From assembly GCF_006965485.1 (NCBI RefSeq), contig NZ_CP041360.1, positions 372,001-436,000 of the forward strand: a stretch of DNA of 64,000 nucleotides, in the 5' to 3' direction. Positions 35,041-42,342 of the stretch are shown one piece after another (the stretch's first letter is position 1; every line of letters starts with the position of its first letter). Source of the DNA: Spirosoma sp. KCTC 42546 (GTDB taxonomy: Bacteria > Bacteroidota > Bacteroidia > Cytophagales > Spirosomataceae). Below the pieces are notes generated by a model, which saw nothing but the letters and a program-made list of their open reading frames with translations, was not told the DNA's origin and did no database searches. Position numbers and translations under genes: made by a program.

Positions 35041-35093
35041 GACAAATATTTGAATGAATCCTATATCTGCTTAACAATCAGCCAAAAAACAAC

Positions 35094-35127
35094 ATAAAAA
35101 AAGGTCGGGTGCGCTGCACCTGACCTT
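35094..35127 (-). terminator. Terminator of the candidate small RNA
   Basis: On the minus strand AAGGTCAGGTGC-AGC-GCACCCGACCTT is followed by a run of T. The stem is 12 bp with one or two mismatches and GC-rich, a strong intrinsic terminator although no protein gene precedes it. Confidence 0.8.
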
Positions 35128-35243
35128 CAGAGGCATACAAAGCCATGCAATGCAAGGATTGTTTGCCAAAAAGTCAGATGTGGTTTCCTTGCGGACCTTC
35201 ACCCTCGTATGTCGTTAGACTCGATGTTCCGAGTTTGGGACTG
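35095..35243 (-). ncRNA. Candidate structured small RNA upstream of rplC
   Basis: On the minus strand a TACTTTTG -7 box (35244-35251) is followed by about 150 nt without a credible ORF and then by a strong terminator hairpin with a T-run (35127-35094). The RNA can form ACTCG-GAACAT-CGAGT near its 5' end and a 7-bp GCAAGGA/TCCTTGC stem in the middle. The segment AGGTCCGCAAGGAA resembles the apical loop of bacterial SRP RNA (AGGTCCGGAAGGAA), but the conserved AGCA side and the outer stem do not fit well. It could be an SRP-like RNA, another housekeeping RNA or an attenuated leader of the r-protein operon. Confidence 0.4.
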
Positions 35244-35400
35244 CAAAAGTAGAGAATAATTAGCAGAAATGGAAAATTTATTTTAAAGAAAGTTTTGTGG
35301 AGATGTTGATGTGTGTTTCGGAAAGCCTTGGGCAATAAATTGTTTGGTCGCTTTGGGACTAAACAATTATGATATGTTTATGATTTTCCACAAACATGCC

Positions 35401-35527
35401 GTCGCTAACGCGACTAAGCTAGCTCATTTCTATAGCCTGAATAATGAGCGACGTTGCTCGTTCGGTCGCGTAGCGACCTAATGTTTGTAGCAAAATCATC
35501 ACCGCGCACTTCTAGTCGCGTAGCGAC
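35401..35527. repeat. REP-like palindromes downstream of the RAYT gene
   Basis: Three small palindromes share the core GTCGC-n-GCGAC: 35401-35414 (gtcgctaacgcgac), 35464-35478 (ggtcgcgtagcgacc) and 35515-35527 (gtcgcgtagcgac). An imperfect fourth copy begins at 35348 (ggtcgctttgggact). The adjacent text taatgtttgtagc recurs inverted on the other side of the transposase gene. This is the arrangement expected for REP/BIME elements mobilised by a RAYT. Confidence 0.8.
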
Positions 35528-35538
35528 GGAATGATGAC

Positions 35539-36000
35539 TTATTCTATCTGATTGAATATGTATCGCTCGTCATAAGGCACATTGAATTTGTTTAAAAACG
35601 CCGTATATCCTTCTAGGAACGTTCGCTTTCTATGATGTTCTTTCTGGTTGCTAATGTATTGGACGACTTCATCAATTTGAGAGTGGCTATAAGAGAAAGC
35701 TCCATAGCCCGTTTGCCATTCGAAATGCCCTTTTACTAATCGCTTGTCATTAATCCATTTCGATGAATCACCTTTTAAATCCTGCATCAAGTCAGAAATG
35801 GATTGTTTGGGATTAATGCCAATAAAAGCGTGGATATGATCGGGCATTCCGTTAATGGAAAGGAGCTTATGCCCTTGATTCTGAATAATGCCAGTCATGT
35901 AGCGGTATAAATCTTCTTTCCAGGCTGATTGAATAAGTCCGTAGCGGTGTTTGACCGCAAAAACGGTGTGTAAGTAGATTTGGGTGTAGGTGTTTGGCAT
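35539..36000 (-). CDS. REP-associated tyrosine transposase (RAYT, IS200/IS605-like)
   Basis: A 153-residue Y1 HUH transposase. The HUH motif is HIH (His55, His57) in NGMPDHIHAFIGI, and the catalytic tyrosine is Tyr115 in VVQYISNQKEHH. The start MPNTYTQIYLHTVFAVKHR at 36000 is typical of IS200-like proteins; a longer frame to 36078 runs into a REP element and is rejected. There is no accessory TnpB and no IS200 end hairpin other than the REP-like palindromes on both sides (35401-35527; 36028-36094), so this is a domesticated-type RAYT that acts on REPs rather than an autonomous IS. Confidence 0.88.
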   Translation of the reverse strand: MPNTYTQIYLHTVFAVKHRYGLIQSAWKEDLYRYMTGIIQNQGHKLLSINGMPDHIHAFIGINPKQSISDLMQDLKGDSSKWINDKRLVKGHFEWQTGYGAFSYSHSQIDEVVQYISNQKEHHRKRTFLEGYTAFLNKFNVPYDERYIFNQIE

Positions 36001-36027
36001 ACGGATTAGACGGTGATTTATTGGTTT

Positions 36028-36094
36028 GGTCGCTATGCGACCAGAAAAAAGGGTAGCCGATTCATGTGCTACAAACATTTAGTCGCTATGCGAC
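36028..36094. repeat. REP-like palindromes upstream of the RAYT gene
   Basis: Two palindromes, ggtcgctatgcgacc (36028-36042) and gtcgctatgcgac (36082-36094), with gctacaaacattta between them, mirror the group on the other side of the gene. The loop bases differ (tat here, gta or taa there). Confidence 0.8.
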
Positions 36095-36211
36095 TTTGGG
36101 ACGAATTAACGCTTGAAATGAAGGATTTTTAAAATTGCCCTATACAGTAGGTTTACCCATTTTCTTCATTTAACTAGTATTATCGCAAAACGCTCGAATT
36201 CTTTACCGTTC

Positions 36212-37156
36212 ATGTCTCAATCTGTAACTCGTCGTCAAACGCTGGCAGCCCTGACTGCCTCTGTAGGCGCAACCCTCTCGACTAATTCGCTGCAAGCCAT
36301 GCCTGCGCCAACCGCTCAGTCTCCTTTTACGATTTGCCTGAACATGAGTACGATTCGAGGGCATAAGCTTGGATTTGTTAAGGAACTGGAAGCTGCTTCC
36401 AAGGCGGGATTTCGGTCCGTCGAAATATGGATTGAGACACTACAGACCTATCTTAAAAACGGTGGAACGACGGCTGAAGCCCGAAAGGTCCTGGCAGATA
36501 ACGGTATAAAAGTTGAAAATGCGATTGGTTTTGCGCCCTGGATCATTGACGATGAAGCGGCTCGCGCCAAAGGGCTCGCTCAATTGAAGAGTGAGATGGA
36601 AATGCTGGCCGAAGTAGGATGCAAACGAGTGGCAACTCCGCCAATTGGGGCGCAGTCGCCAGGTAGTCCTAAAGTTGATTTATATAAAGCGGCCGAACGA
36701 TATCGTGCGATTCTGGAAATAGGCGATAAAACGGGTGTTGTTCCTCAATTGGAGCTATGGGGTTTTTCGCCTAATCTAAGCCGGTTGAGTGAGGTTATGT
36801 TCGTGGCAATTGAGAGTGGTCACCCCTCTGCCAGGGTGTTGCTGGATATTTATCACCTCTACAAAGGTGGTTCAGGTAATACGATGCTTCCGCTGGTGGG
36901 AAAATCGGCTATTGAAGTATTCCACGTGAATGACTATACGGCCAATTTCACCCGTGAAAAAATAGTTGATGCGGATCGTGTATTTCCGGGTGATGGTGTT
37001 GCGCCTATTCGGGAGACATTGAAACTCATTAAACGAACTGATCAACCTATCGTTGTCTCGCTGGAGGTTTTCAATAAAGACTATTATGCACAGGATGCGC
37101 TGACTGTCACAAAAACGGCAATGGCGAAGATGAAAGCTATGGTGGCTGGGCTTTAA
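36212..37156 (+). CDS. Tat-exported sugar phosphate isomerase/epimerase family protein
   Basis: A 314-residue protein with a twin-arginine signal ([16 protein letters not shown] at about 7-8) and cleavage after SLQA near residue 29. The rest is an AP-endonuclease-2/xylose-isomerase-like TIM barrel: [50 protein letters not shown] and [11 protein letters not shown] hold the metal-binding Glu, Asp, His and Glu positions. Such secreted members act on sugars or inositols in the periplasm; the substrate is not known. Its stop codon overlaps the stop of the opposing SDR gene by four bases. Confidence 0.83.
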   Translation: MSQSVTRRQTLAALTASVGATLSTNSLQAMPAPTAQSPFTICLNMSTIRGHKLGFVKELEAASKAGFRSVEIWIETLQTYLKNGGTTAEARKVLADNGIKVENAIGFAPWIIDDEAARAKGLAQLKSEMEMLAEVGCKRVATPPIGAQSPGSPKVDLYKAAERYRAILEIGDKTGVVPQLELWGFSPNLSRLSEVMFVAIESGHPSARVLLDIYHLYKGGSGNTMLPLVGKSAIEVFHVNDYTANFTREKIVDADRVFPGDGVAPIRETLKLIKRTDQPIVVSLEVFNKDYYAQDALTVTKTAMAKMKAMVAGL

Positions 37157-37926
37157 TAAGCCCAGGCCATTAGGCCACCATCTGCCGCAATAGTTTGTCC
37201 ACTGACATAGCCAGAGGCAGGCATACATAAAAACGACACTACAGAAGCTACTTCTTCCGGCTCGCCGACGCGGTTCATGGGTGTGCGTTTCAGAATGCCA
37301 GCTAGTTTTTCTGGATTAGTGAGTACAGGTGTTGCCAGGGGTGTTTTTATGTACCAGGGTGCAACCGCATTTACCCGAATGCCATCAGGGGCCCACTCAA
37401 CAGCCAGATTGCGGGTTAGCTGGAGCATGGCCGCTTTAGTCATACCATATAATGATCCGCTACTGGTATGGGCTAAACCCGATACGGATGAGACCATCAC
37501 AAGTTTGCCGCCCTTGCTGGATGCCTTAAGCAATAGATAGGCCGCCTGACTCATTTCGTAGGCCGACCGCAAGTTGGTATTCAGTATGTAGTCGTACTCG
37601 GCAGGGCTATACTCAGCTGTAGGCTTACGGATATTCGTTCCGGCGTTGTTGATCAGAATATCCAAATGCCCCCACTTTTTCTGGACAATCTCCATAATTT
37701 GAACTGCGGTGCCCGGCTGGCTCACATCGGCGGCTAGGCCATCAACTGTGTGGCCTTGTTGCTGGTAATCAGTCAACTGTTGTTGAAGCAACTCATTATC
37801 TCGTGCGATAATAAAAACAGATGCGCCGAGGTCCAGAAATTGCCGAACAATGGCTTCGCCAATTCCTTTGGTTCCGCCCGTTACAAGAGCACGTTGGCCA
37901 CTGAGCGACCAGAGTGATGGGGTCAT
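37153..37926 (-). CDS. Short-chain dehydrogenase/reductase
   Basis: A 257-residue classical [11 protein letters not shown] (16-23) binds the dinucleotide, NNAG (93-96) is the structural motif, Ser147 with Tyr160 and Lys164 (YGMTK) form the catalytic set. The tail [16 protein letters not shown] is typical of the tropinone-reductase/3-oxoacyl-reductase-like group. The Ala-Arg-Asp after the second strand (IIARDN) suggests NADP(H), by family rule. The substrate is not identifiable; the neighbouring Tat-exported isomerase-like protein might point to sugar or polyol chemistry but the genes are on opposite strands. Confidence 0.9.
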   Translation of the reverse strand: MTPSLWSLSGQRALVTGGTKGIGEAIVRQFLDLGASVFIIARDNELLQQQLTDYQQQGHTVDGLAADVSQPGTAVQIMEIVQKKWGHLDILINNAGTNIRKPTAEYSPAEYDYILNTNLRSAYEMSQAAYLLLKASSKGGKLVMVSSVSGLAHTSSGSLYGMTKAAMLQLTRNLAVEWAPDGIRVNAVAPWYIKTPLATPVLTNPEKLAGILKRTPMNRVGEPEEVASVVSFLCMPASGYVSGQTIAADGGLMAWAY

Positions 37927-37972
37927 ATAGATTTGTAGTTCTAGGTTGGGCTATAAAACTACAAATCATGCG

Positions 37973-38521
37973 TTATAAACCATAACGTTCACTCGCCTTG
38001 CGGTTGGGCACGGGCTCCCATCGTTCCTGTTGTAGGAAATACATGACTACGGCTATTGTGACGGCTCCAACACCAACTATCCAGACCATTCCCCACGGAC
38101 TCCAATAGGACCAGGTTCGCTGGCTGATCAAATGCAGTAAGGCCACCATCATAAGGCCAAGCCCTAAGGCTCCGAAAAGTGCATATACTAACGTTTTCTG
38201 ATAGGATTGTCGCAATGAATAGGCTCCGTATGATTTATTGCGAAACTGAAATAGAATATCATCTAAACTGGCTTCTGCAAGCTGGGCATCTGAAAAGGCT
38301 AACTCTCGCTGATAGAGTTTACGAAGTTTTTGAACCGAGTCGGCATTGGCATCCATCAGGGTTTTTTCGAGGGCTGACTCAAACGGGAGGCCGATCCACA
38401 GATAGTGTTCAATTTCGCACACAAGATGGTCGAGAAGTTCAGTAAGCAGTTCGTCAGAGAGACCACTTTGGAGCAGGTACTTGTGGATATGGTCTATTTG
38501 TTGGGGAGTTAGCTTTTCCAT
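37973..38521 (-). CDS. PadR-linked membrane protein with TonB-like N-terminal motif
   Basis: A 182-residue protein. The first ~95 residues are helical and charged (TPQQIDHIHKYLLQSGLSDE, LTELLDHLVCEIEHYL), similar in style to the DUF1700/permease-prefix regions found next to PadR regulators. Then comes DDILFQFRNKSYGAYSLRQ, very like the cytoplasmic segment that precedes the anchor helix of Bacteroidota TonB proteins, followed by two transmembrane helices (about 112-132 and 140-162). It ends 17 bp behind the PadR gene, so it is the second gene of the operon and probably its regulatory target. Confidence 0.72.
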   Translation of the reverse strand: MEKLTPQQIDHIHKYLLQSGLSDELLTELLDHLVCEIEHYLWIGLPFESALEKTLMDANADSVQKLRKLYQRELAFSDAQLAEASLDDILFQFRNKSYGAYSLRQSYQKTLVYALFGALGLGLMMVALLHLISQRTWSYWSPWGMVWIVGVGAVTIAVVMYFLQQERWEPVPNRKASERYGL

Positions 38522-38538
38522 AAACGTACAGGATTAAG

Positions 38539-38892
38539 TTAATTGCCAAAAGCCAGATTCGGAGGTGTTTGAAATAACTGCTGCATGTAGTCGACAAATC
38601 GCTCAAATTCAGAGATCTTCTGAATGGCCATTTGTGTGCCGCTGTCTGTTAAGGAGTAATATTTACGTAGGCGGCCGTCCACCTCAATGGACTCGTTTAT
38701 CAATAAGCCTTCCTGCTCCAGCTTATGAAGAACTGGATAGAGCGCCCCGAAGGTCAGCGTCAGCTCACCATGAGTACGCTCTTTAACGGCCTGTGTAATC
38801 TGGTAACCGTACATTTTATCTTGTTCGGAGAGCAGTTTTAATACAATTGTCTTCAACGTTCCCCGTAAAAACTCACTACTGACTGGTTCCAT
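38539..38892 (-). CDS. PadR family transcriptional regulator
   Basis: 117 residues from ATG 38890-38892 (MEPVSSEFLRGTLKTIVLKL). The winged helix shows YGYQITQAVKERTHGELTLT, FGALYPVLHKLEQEGLLIN and RLRKYYSLTDSG, the classical PadR pattern. PadR proteins are dimeric repressors that react to small ligands or cell stress and often control a neighbouring membrane protein gene, here the downstream partner. A TTG start eight codons upstream is possible but less likely. Confidence 0.88.
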   Translation of the reverse strand: MEPVSSEFLRGTLKTIVLKLLSEQDKMYGYQITQAVKERTHGELTLTFGALYPVLHKLEQEGLLINESIEVDGRLRKYYSLTDSGTQMAIQKISEFERFVDYMQQLFQTPPNLAFGN

Positions 38893-39108
38893 AAATGCCA
38901 AAGGCTTATCGCCCAATTTTGTAGTACGAATATATGTAAGAAAATTAAATATGCAAGCAACTCGAATTTTATTTTTTTAATCCGTTTCATCGAGTAGAAA
39001 GCAACACAGAGAGTTTATGACGTGTCTGTTAACCAACTACCATTGCATCATTTTTGGCAATACCCTATTTCGCCAGTAATTTTAGATTTCCCATTTAAAA
39101 CTCTACTC

Positions 39109-40452
39109 ATGAACAAACGAATCGGGCTGCTGGTCGGGTTAACGTTTGCGGCTGGCATTGGGCTGGCGCAGAATAAACCCAAGCCGGAAGACGTGCAGAC
39201 GTTTACGCTCAAAAATGGCATGAAATTCATGGTCCTCGAAGACCATTCGATCCCTAATGCCAATTTCTACTCATTCTGGAAAGTCGGTTCGCGTAATGAA
39301 GTCCACGGTATCACGGGACTCTCTCATTTCTTTGAGCACATGATGTTCAATGGCGCAAAAAAATACGGGCCTAAGCAGTTTGACCGTGTTATGGAAGCCA
39401 ACGGGGGGTCGAACAATGCCTACACCACCGAAAATACAACAGTGTACACAGACTGGTTTCAGAGCGGAGCCCTCGAAACAATTTTTGACCTCGAAGGCGA
39501 TCGTATCCGGGATTTGGCCATTGATCCCAAAATGGTTGAAAGCGAACGAGGGGTTGTCTTATCGGAGCGGAGTACTGGTCTGGAAAACAGTAATTATCGG
39601 GTTATTAACGAATTGGTGCAATCCGTAGCTTTTGTGGAGCATCCATACATGTTCCCGGTGATTGGCTTTGAATCGGATATCAAAAAATGGACGCAGGCAG
39701 ATCTGGAAAAATATTTCAAGACCTATTATTCGCCCAATAATGCGGTAGCCGTTGTGGTTGGCGACGTAACAGCAGCTCAGGTGAAGAAACTAGCCGAACA
39801 GTACCTCGAATCGATTCCAGCCCAGAAACTACCGGATAGCTTACGCACAGTCGAGCCTCCCCAAAACGGAGAACGGCGTGCAACGACCTATAAAGATGTG
39901 GCGACACCCAATATTCTGCTGGCTTATCATACCCCCGCCACGCGCCACCCCGATTACTATGCCCTCGATCTGCTTAGTGGCGTATTGAGTTCGGGAAATT
40001 CGTCGCGTTTAGTGAAGTCATTGGTGCTGGACTCGACTGTTGCATCGCGGGTGTTCACTAATATGGATCAGTCGTTCGATCCAAGTTTGTTTTCGATCTA
40101 TGCCATTGCCGCCAGTAGTATTTCGGCGGAGCAGTTAGAACGGTCGGTACTTCATCAGATTGATAAGGTAATTAATGAGGGAATTACGGATGTAGAACTG
40201 CAAAAGCTGAAGAATCAGAAATTGATGGAGTTTTATCGTACCATGGAAACCATCAATGGGAAGGCAAATTCGCTGGGCACATATGAACTGTTTTTCGGCG
40301 ACTATAAAAAACTATACGAAGCGCCCGCCCTGTATGAAAAAGTAACTAAAGAAGACGTACAGCGGGTAGCTAAAACGTATCTGACAGCCCGCAATCGAAC
40401 TGTTGGGTATCTACTGCCAGAGCCTAAGAACAACCCTGCTAAAAACAATTAA
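39109..40452 (+). CDS. M16 family zinc metallopeptidase, catalytic subunit
   Basis: 447 residues from ATG 39109, which begins a proper signal peptide (MNKRIGLLVGLTFAAGIGLA, cleavage before QNKP); a longer frame to 39022 would put a non-signal sequence ahead of it. The inverted zinc motif HFFEH (His73, Glu76, His77) with a downstream Glu in the SERGVVLSER segment makes it catalytically competent. M16 peptidases of this periplasmic pitrilysin-like type degrade peptides in a two-subunit chamber. The next gene is the matching inactive subunit, 72 bp downstream. Confidence 0.9.
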   Translation: MNKRIGLLVGLTFAAGIGLAQNKPKPEDVQTFTLKNGMKFMVLEDHSIPNANFYSFWKVGSRNEVHGITGLSHFFEHMMFNGAKKYGPKQFDRVMEANGGSNNAYTTENTTVYTDWFQSGALETIFDLEGDRIRDLAIDPKMVESERGVVLSERSTGLENSNYRVINELVQSVAFVEHPYMFPVIGFESDIKKWTQADLEKYFKTYYSPNNAVAVVVGDVTAAQVKKLAEQYLESIPAQKLPDSLRTVEPPQNGERRATTYKDVATPNILLAYHTPATRHPDYYALDLLSGVLSSGNSSRLVKSLVLDSTVASRVFTNMDQSFDPSLFSIYAIAASSISAEQLERSVLHQIDKVINEGITDVELQKLKNQKLMEFYRTMETINGKANSLGTYELFFGDYKKLYEAPALYEKVTKEDVQRVAKTYLTARNRTVGYLLPEPKNNPAKNN

Positions 40453-40524
40453 TTATAAACAGCTAACCCAAACCTATAAGCTGGGCCGCCGTTGCGGTTG
40501 TTTAAGCCTTATAGGTTTCGCTAT

Positions 40525-41901
40525 ATGAAATCTATACTTACCCTTATCACCGCTCTACTTATCGTGAGCGCGTCGTTGGCACAAACCTTCAAGGTGCCGC
40601 CCTATCAGAAATTTAAGCTTAAGAATGGCCTGACGGTTTATTTGATGGAGCAGCATGAAGTGCCGCTGATCAATATTTCGGCGGTATTCGATGCAGGTGC
40701 TGTGCAGGATGGAACCCGCTATGGCGTAGCCAATATGACGGCTGAAGCTCTCTTATTTGGGAGCTCGAAATACACGAAAGCCCAATTGGAAGAAAAGACT
40801 GAATATGTTGGGGCCAGCGTCGATACTTATGCAGGAAAAGAAGTTGCTAAACTAACGGCCTCTTTTGCCGTAAAAGATCAGGATTTACTGTTCGATATTA
40901 TCCAGGATGTTATTACCAAGCCAACCTTCGATCAGGCTGAATTCGATAAATATAAACAACGGCAACTGCTTCAGTTAACGCAACAGAAAGAAAGCCCGCG
41001 TGGAGTGATTAACTCCTATTTCAATCGGTTTGTGTACGAGGGGCACCCCTATGCCAATCCACTCACAGGTACACCAAGCTCAGTGTCGGCCGTATCGGCA
41101 TCCGATGCCCGGCAGTTCTACCAGAAAAACTACACCACCGACCGGGCTGCGATCGCTATCGTGGGCGATTTTACGACGGCGGAAATGAAAAAACGGATCA
41201 CCGACTTGTTTGGAAACTGGAAAACGGCAGCCGCAACATCACCTGCCCTGACAGAGCCAACGTTCTCATTCGATAAGAATCGGGTTTTATTAGTGAACAA
41301 GGATGATGCCCGTGAAACAACCTTTTTGATTGGGGGTAAAGGCATCACGCAGAGTAATCCAGATTTTATTCCAGTAACCGTTGTTAATACAATTTTGGGT
41401 GGACGATTTACCTCCTGGCTGAACGATGCTTTGCGCGTAAATTCAGGTCTGACCTATGGTGCAGGCAGCCGTTTCGGTACGTATCGTAAGAGCGGTACTT
41501 TTGCCATTTCGACATTTACTAAAGTCAGTACCACCACGCAGGCCATTGATATGGCGTTGCAGGTGCTTGATAGCCTGCATAAAACGGGCATCGACGAAAA
41601 GACGCTCGCATCGGCTAAAAACTACGTTAAAGCAGACTTTCCACCGAAATACGAATCCGCTAGTGAGCTATCAAATCTGCTGACGGATATGTTCAGCCTG
41701 GGCTTTGATGAATCGTTTATCAATAACTTTCAGAAGAATGTTGATGGGTTAACCGTGGCTAAAACGCGCCAGATCATTGATCAATATTTCCCGAAAAATA
41801 ACCTCCAATTCGTGTTGGTCGGTAAGGCTGAAACTATTCGGGATAAAGTGAAAAAATACGGAACCGTTACCGAGAAAGAAATAAAAGCCGACGGGTTTTA
41901 A
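40525..41901 (+). CDS. M16 family peptidase-like protein, non-catalytic subunit
   Basis: 458 residues from ATG 40525 with a signal peptide (MKSILTLITALLIVSASLAQ). The fold is M16: FKLKNGLTVYLMEQHEVPLI, GGRFTSWLNDALR and the LTYGAGSRF segment, but the place of HxxEH is GVANMTAEALLFG, so the zinc ligands are missing. It should pair with the active subunit encoded just upstream and help to bind substrate, as in mitochondrial processing peptidase-like heterodimers. A nonamer inverted repeat follows the stop. Confidence 0.88.
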   Translation: MKSILTLITALLIVSASLAQTFKVPPYQKFKLKNGLTVYLMEQHEVPLINISAVFDAGAVQDGTRYGVANMTAEALLFGSSKYTKAQLEEKTEYVGASVDTYAGKEVAKLTASFAVKDQDLLFDIIQDVITKPTFDQAEFDKYKQRQLLQLTQQKESPRGVINSYFNRFVYEGHPYANPLTGTPSSVSAVSASDARQFYQKNYTTDRAAIAIVGDFTTAEMKKRITDLFGNWKTAAATSPALTEPTFSFDKNRVLLVNKDDARETTFLIGGKGITQSNPDFIPVTVVNTILGGRFTSWLNDALRVNSGLTYGAGSRFGTYRKSGTFAISTFTKVSTTTQAIDMALQVLDSLHKTGIDEKTLASAKNYVKADFPPKYESASELSNLLTDMFSLGFDESFINNFQKNVDGLTVAKTRQIIDQYFPKNNLQFVLVGKAETIRDKVKKYGTVTEKEIKADGF

Positions 41902-41910
41902 ACGTACTTG

Positions 41911-41983
41911 AACACAGAGGAGCGGAGTACACTGAGAGGGTTTGCCTGACAGATTTCTTTTTGTACTCTGTGTCTCTGTGTTT
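41911..41983. repeat. Nonamer-periodic inverted repeat (ACACAGAGG type)
   Basis: The left arm reads ACACAGAGG, AGCGGAGTA, CACTGAGAG in 9-nt steps (from 41912). The right arm 41963-41983 (gtactctgtgtctctgtgttt) is the inverse of the first 21 nt with four mismatches. It lies between the M16 stop and the -7 box of the riboswitch transcript. ACACAGAG-type repeats are also seen at 48728. Confidence 0.72.
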
Positions 41984-41992
41984 AAATTCCCC

Positions 41993-42000
41993 TACCTTTG
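41993..42000 (+). promoter_or_regulatory. Candidate -7 box of the B12 uptake operon
   Basis: TACCTTTG fits TAnnTTTG and lies 11 bp ahead of the first conserved bases of the cobalamin riboswitch. A -33 TTG at standard distance is not evident. Confidence 0.5.
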
Positions 42001-42010
42001 CCCTGAGTTT

Positions 42011-42262
42011 TTGGTGCCTTATGTCGCTTCATAGCGACTTTCAAGGCTTAAAAGGGAAGTTGGTGCAACGCCAACACTGTCCCCGCAACTGTAAGTCTTA
42101 TTGAATGTATAATTTATAATGTAGAGTGAATAATGGTGTTACAGCCATTTTACATTGATCATTATTCATTGTCCATTAAAAATCGGTTCATTCTTCGTAG
42201 CCACTGTGCTGATTATCAGTATGGGAAGGCCAGAGCCGACGAGACGAGTCAGGAGACCTGCC
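42011..42262 (+). promoter_or_regulatory. Cobalamin riboswitch with an inserted heptad hairpin
   Basis: Aptamer landmarks appear in the right order: ttggtgcc and ggcttaaaagggaag around a P2-like hairpin (gtcgcttcatagcgac), ggtgcaacgcc, ctgtccccgcaactgtaag, then the B12 box gccactg (42200-42206), tatgggaaggccagagccga and the 3' segment gagtcaggagacctgcc. Between ctgtaag and the B12 box, where natural riboswitches tolerate variable arms, lies an 80-nt heptad palindrome (42103-42179). Downstream, hairpins at 42281-42297 and 42307-42323 may form the expression platform. Adenosyl- or methylcobalamin binding would switch off the following receptor operon. Confidence 0.92.
42103..42179. repeat. Heptad palindrome (AATGnnn type) inside the riboswitch
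   Basis: The left arm reads AATGTAT, AATTTAT, AATGTAG, AGTGAAT, AATGG; the right arm, reversed, reads AATGGAC, AATGAAT, AATGATC, AATGTAA, AATGG. The two arms are in register, and a short loop tgttacag remains. It belongs to the same AATG family as the elements at 11686, 46830 and 57450. Confidence 0.82.
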
Positions 42263-42342
42263 AAAGACCATCCGTTGTTCTGGTGTTCGGAGGAAACGCC
42301 CCAACCGCGTGCTGTTGACGCACAATTTGTTCAGAAGTTATA

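Noticed and set aside
34961..35077. 39-residue N-terminal extension of L3
   Set aside because: It would cover the candidate promoter and is unlike any L3 start; [11 protein letters not shown] is the conserved beginning.
35150..35215. SRP (4.5S) RNA as a firm call
   Set aside because: The AGGTCCGCAAGGAA loop is similar, but the AGCA side of the symmetric loop and the outer helix do not match the consensus well enough; kept only as a candidate ncRNA of unknown type.
39022..39108. Upstream start for the M16 peptidase
   Set aside because: The extra 29 residues would precede a perfect signal peptide, which should be N-terminal.
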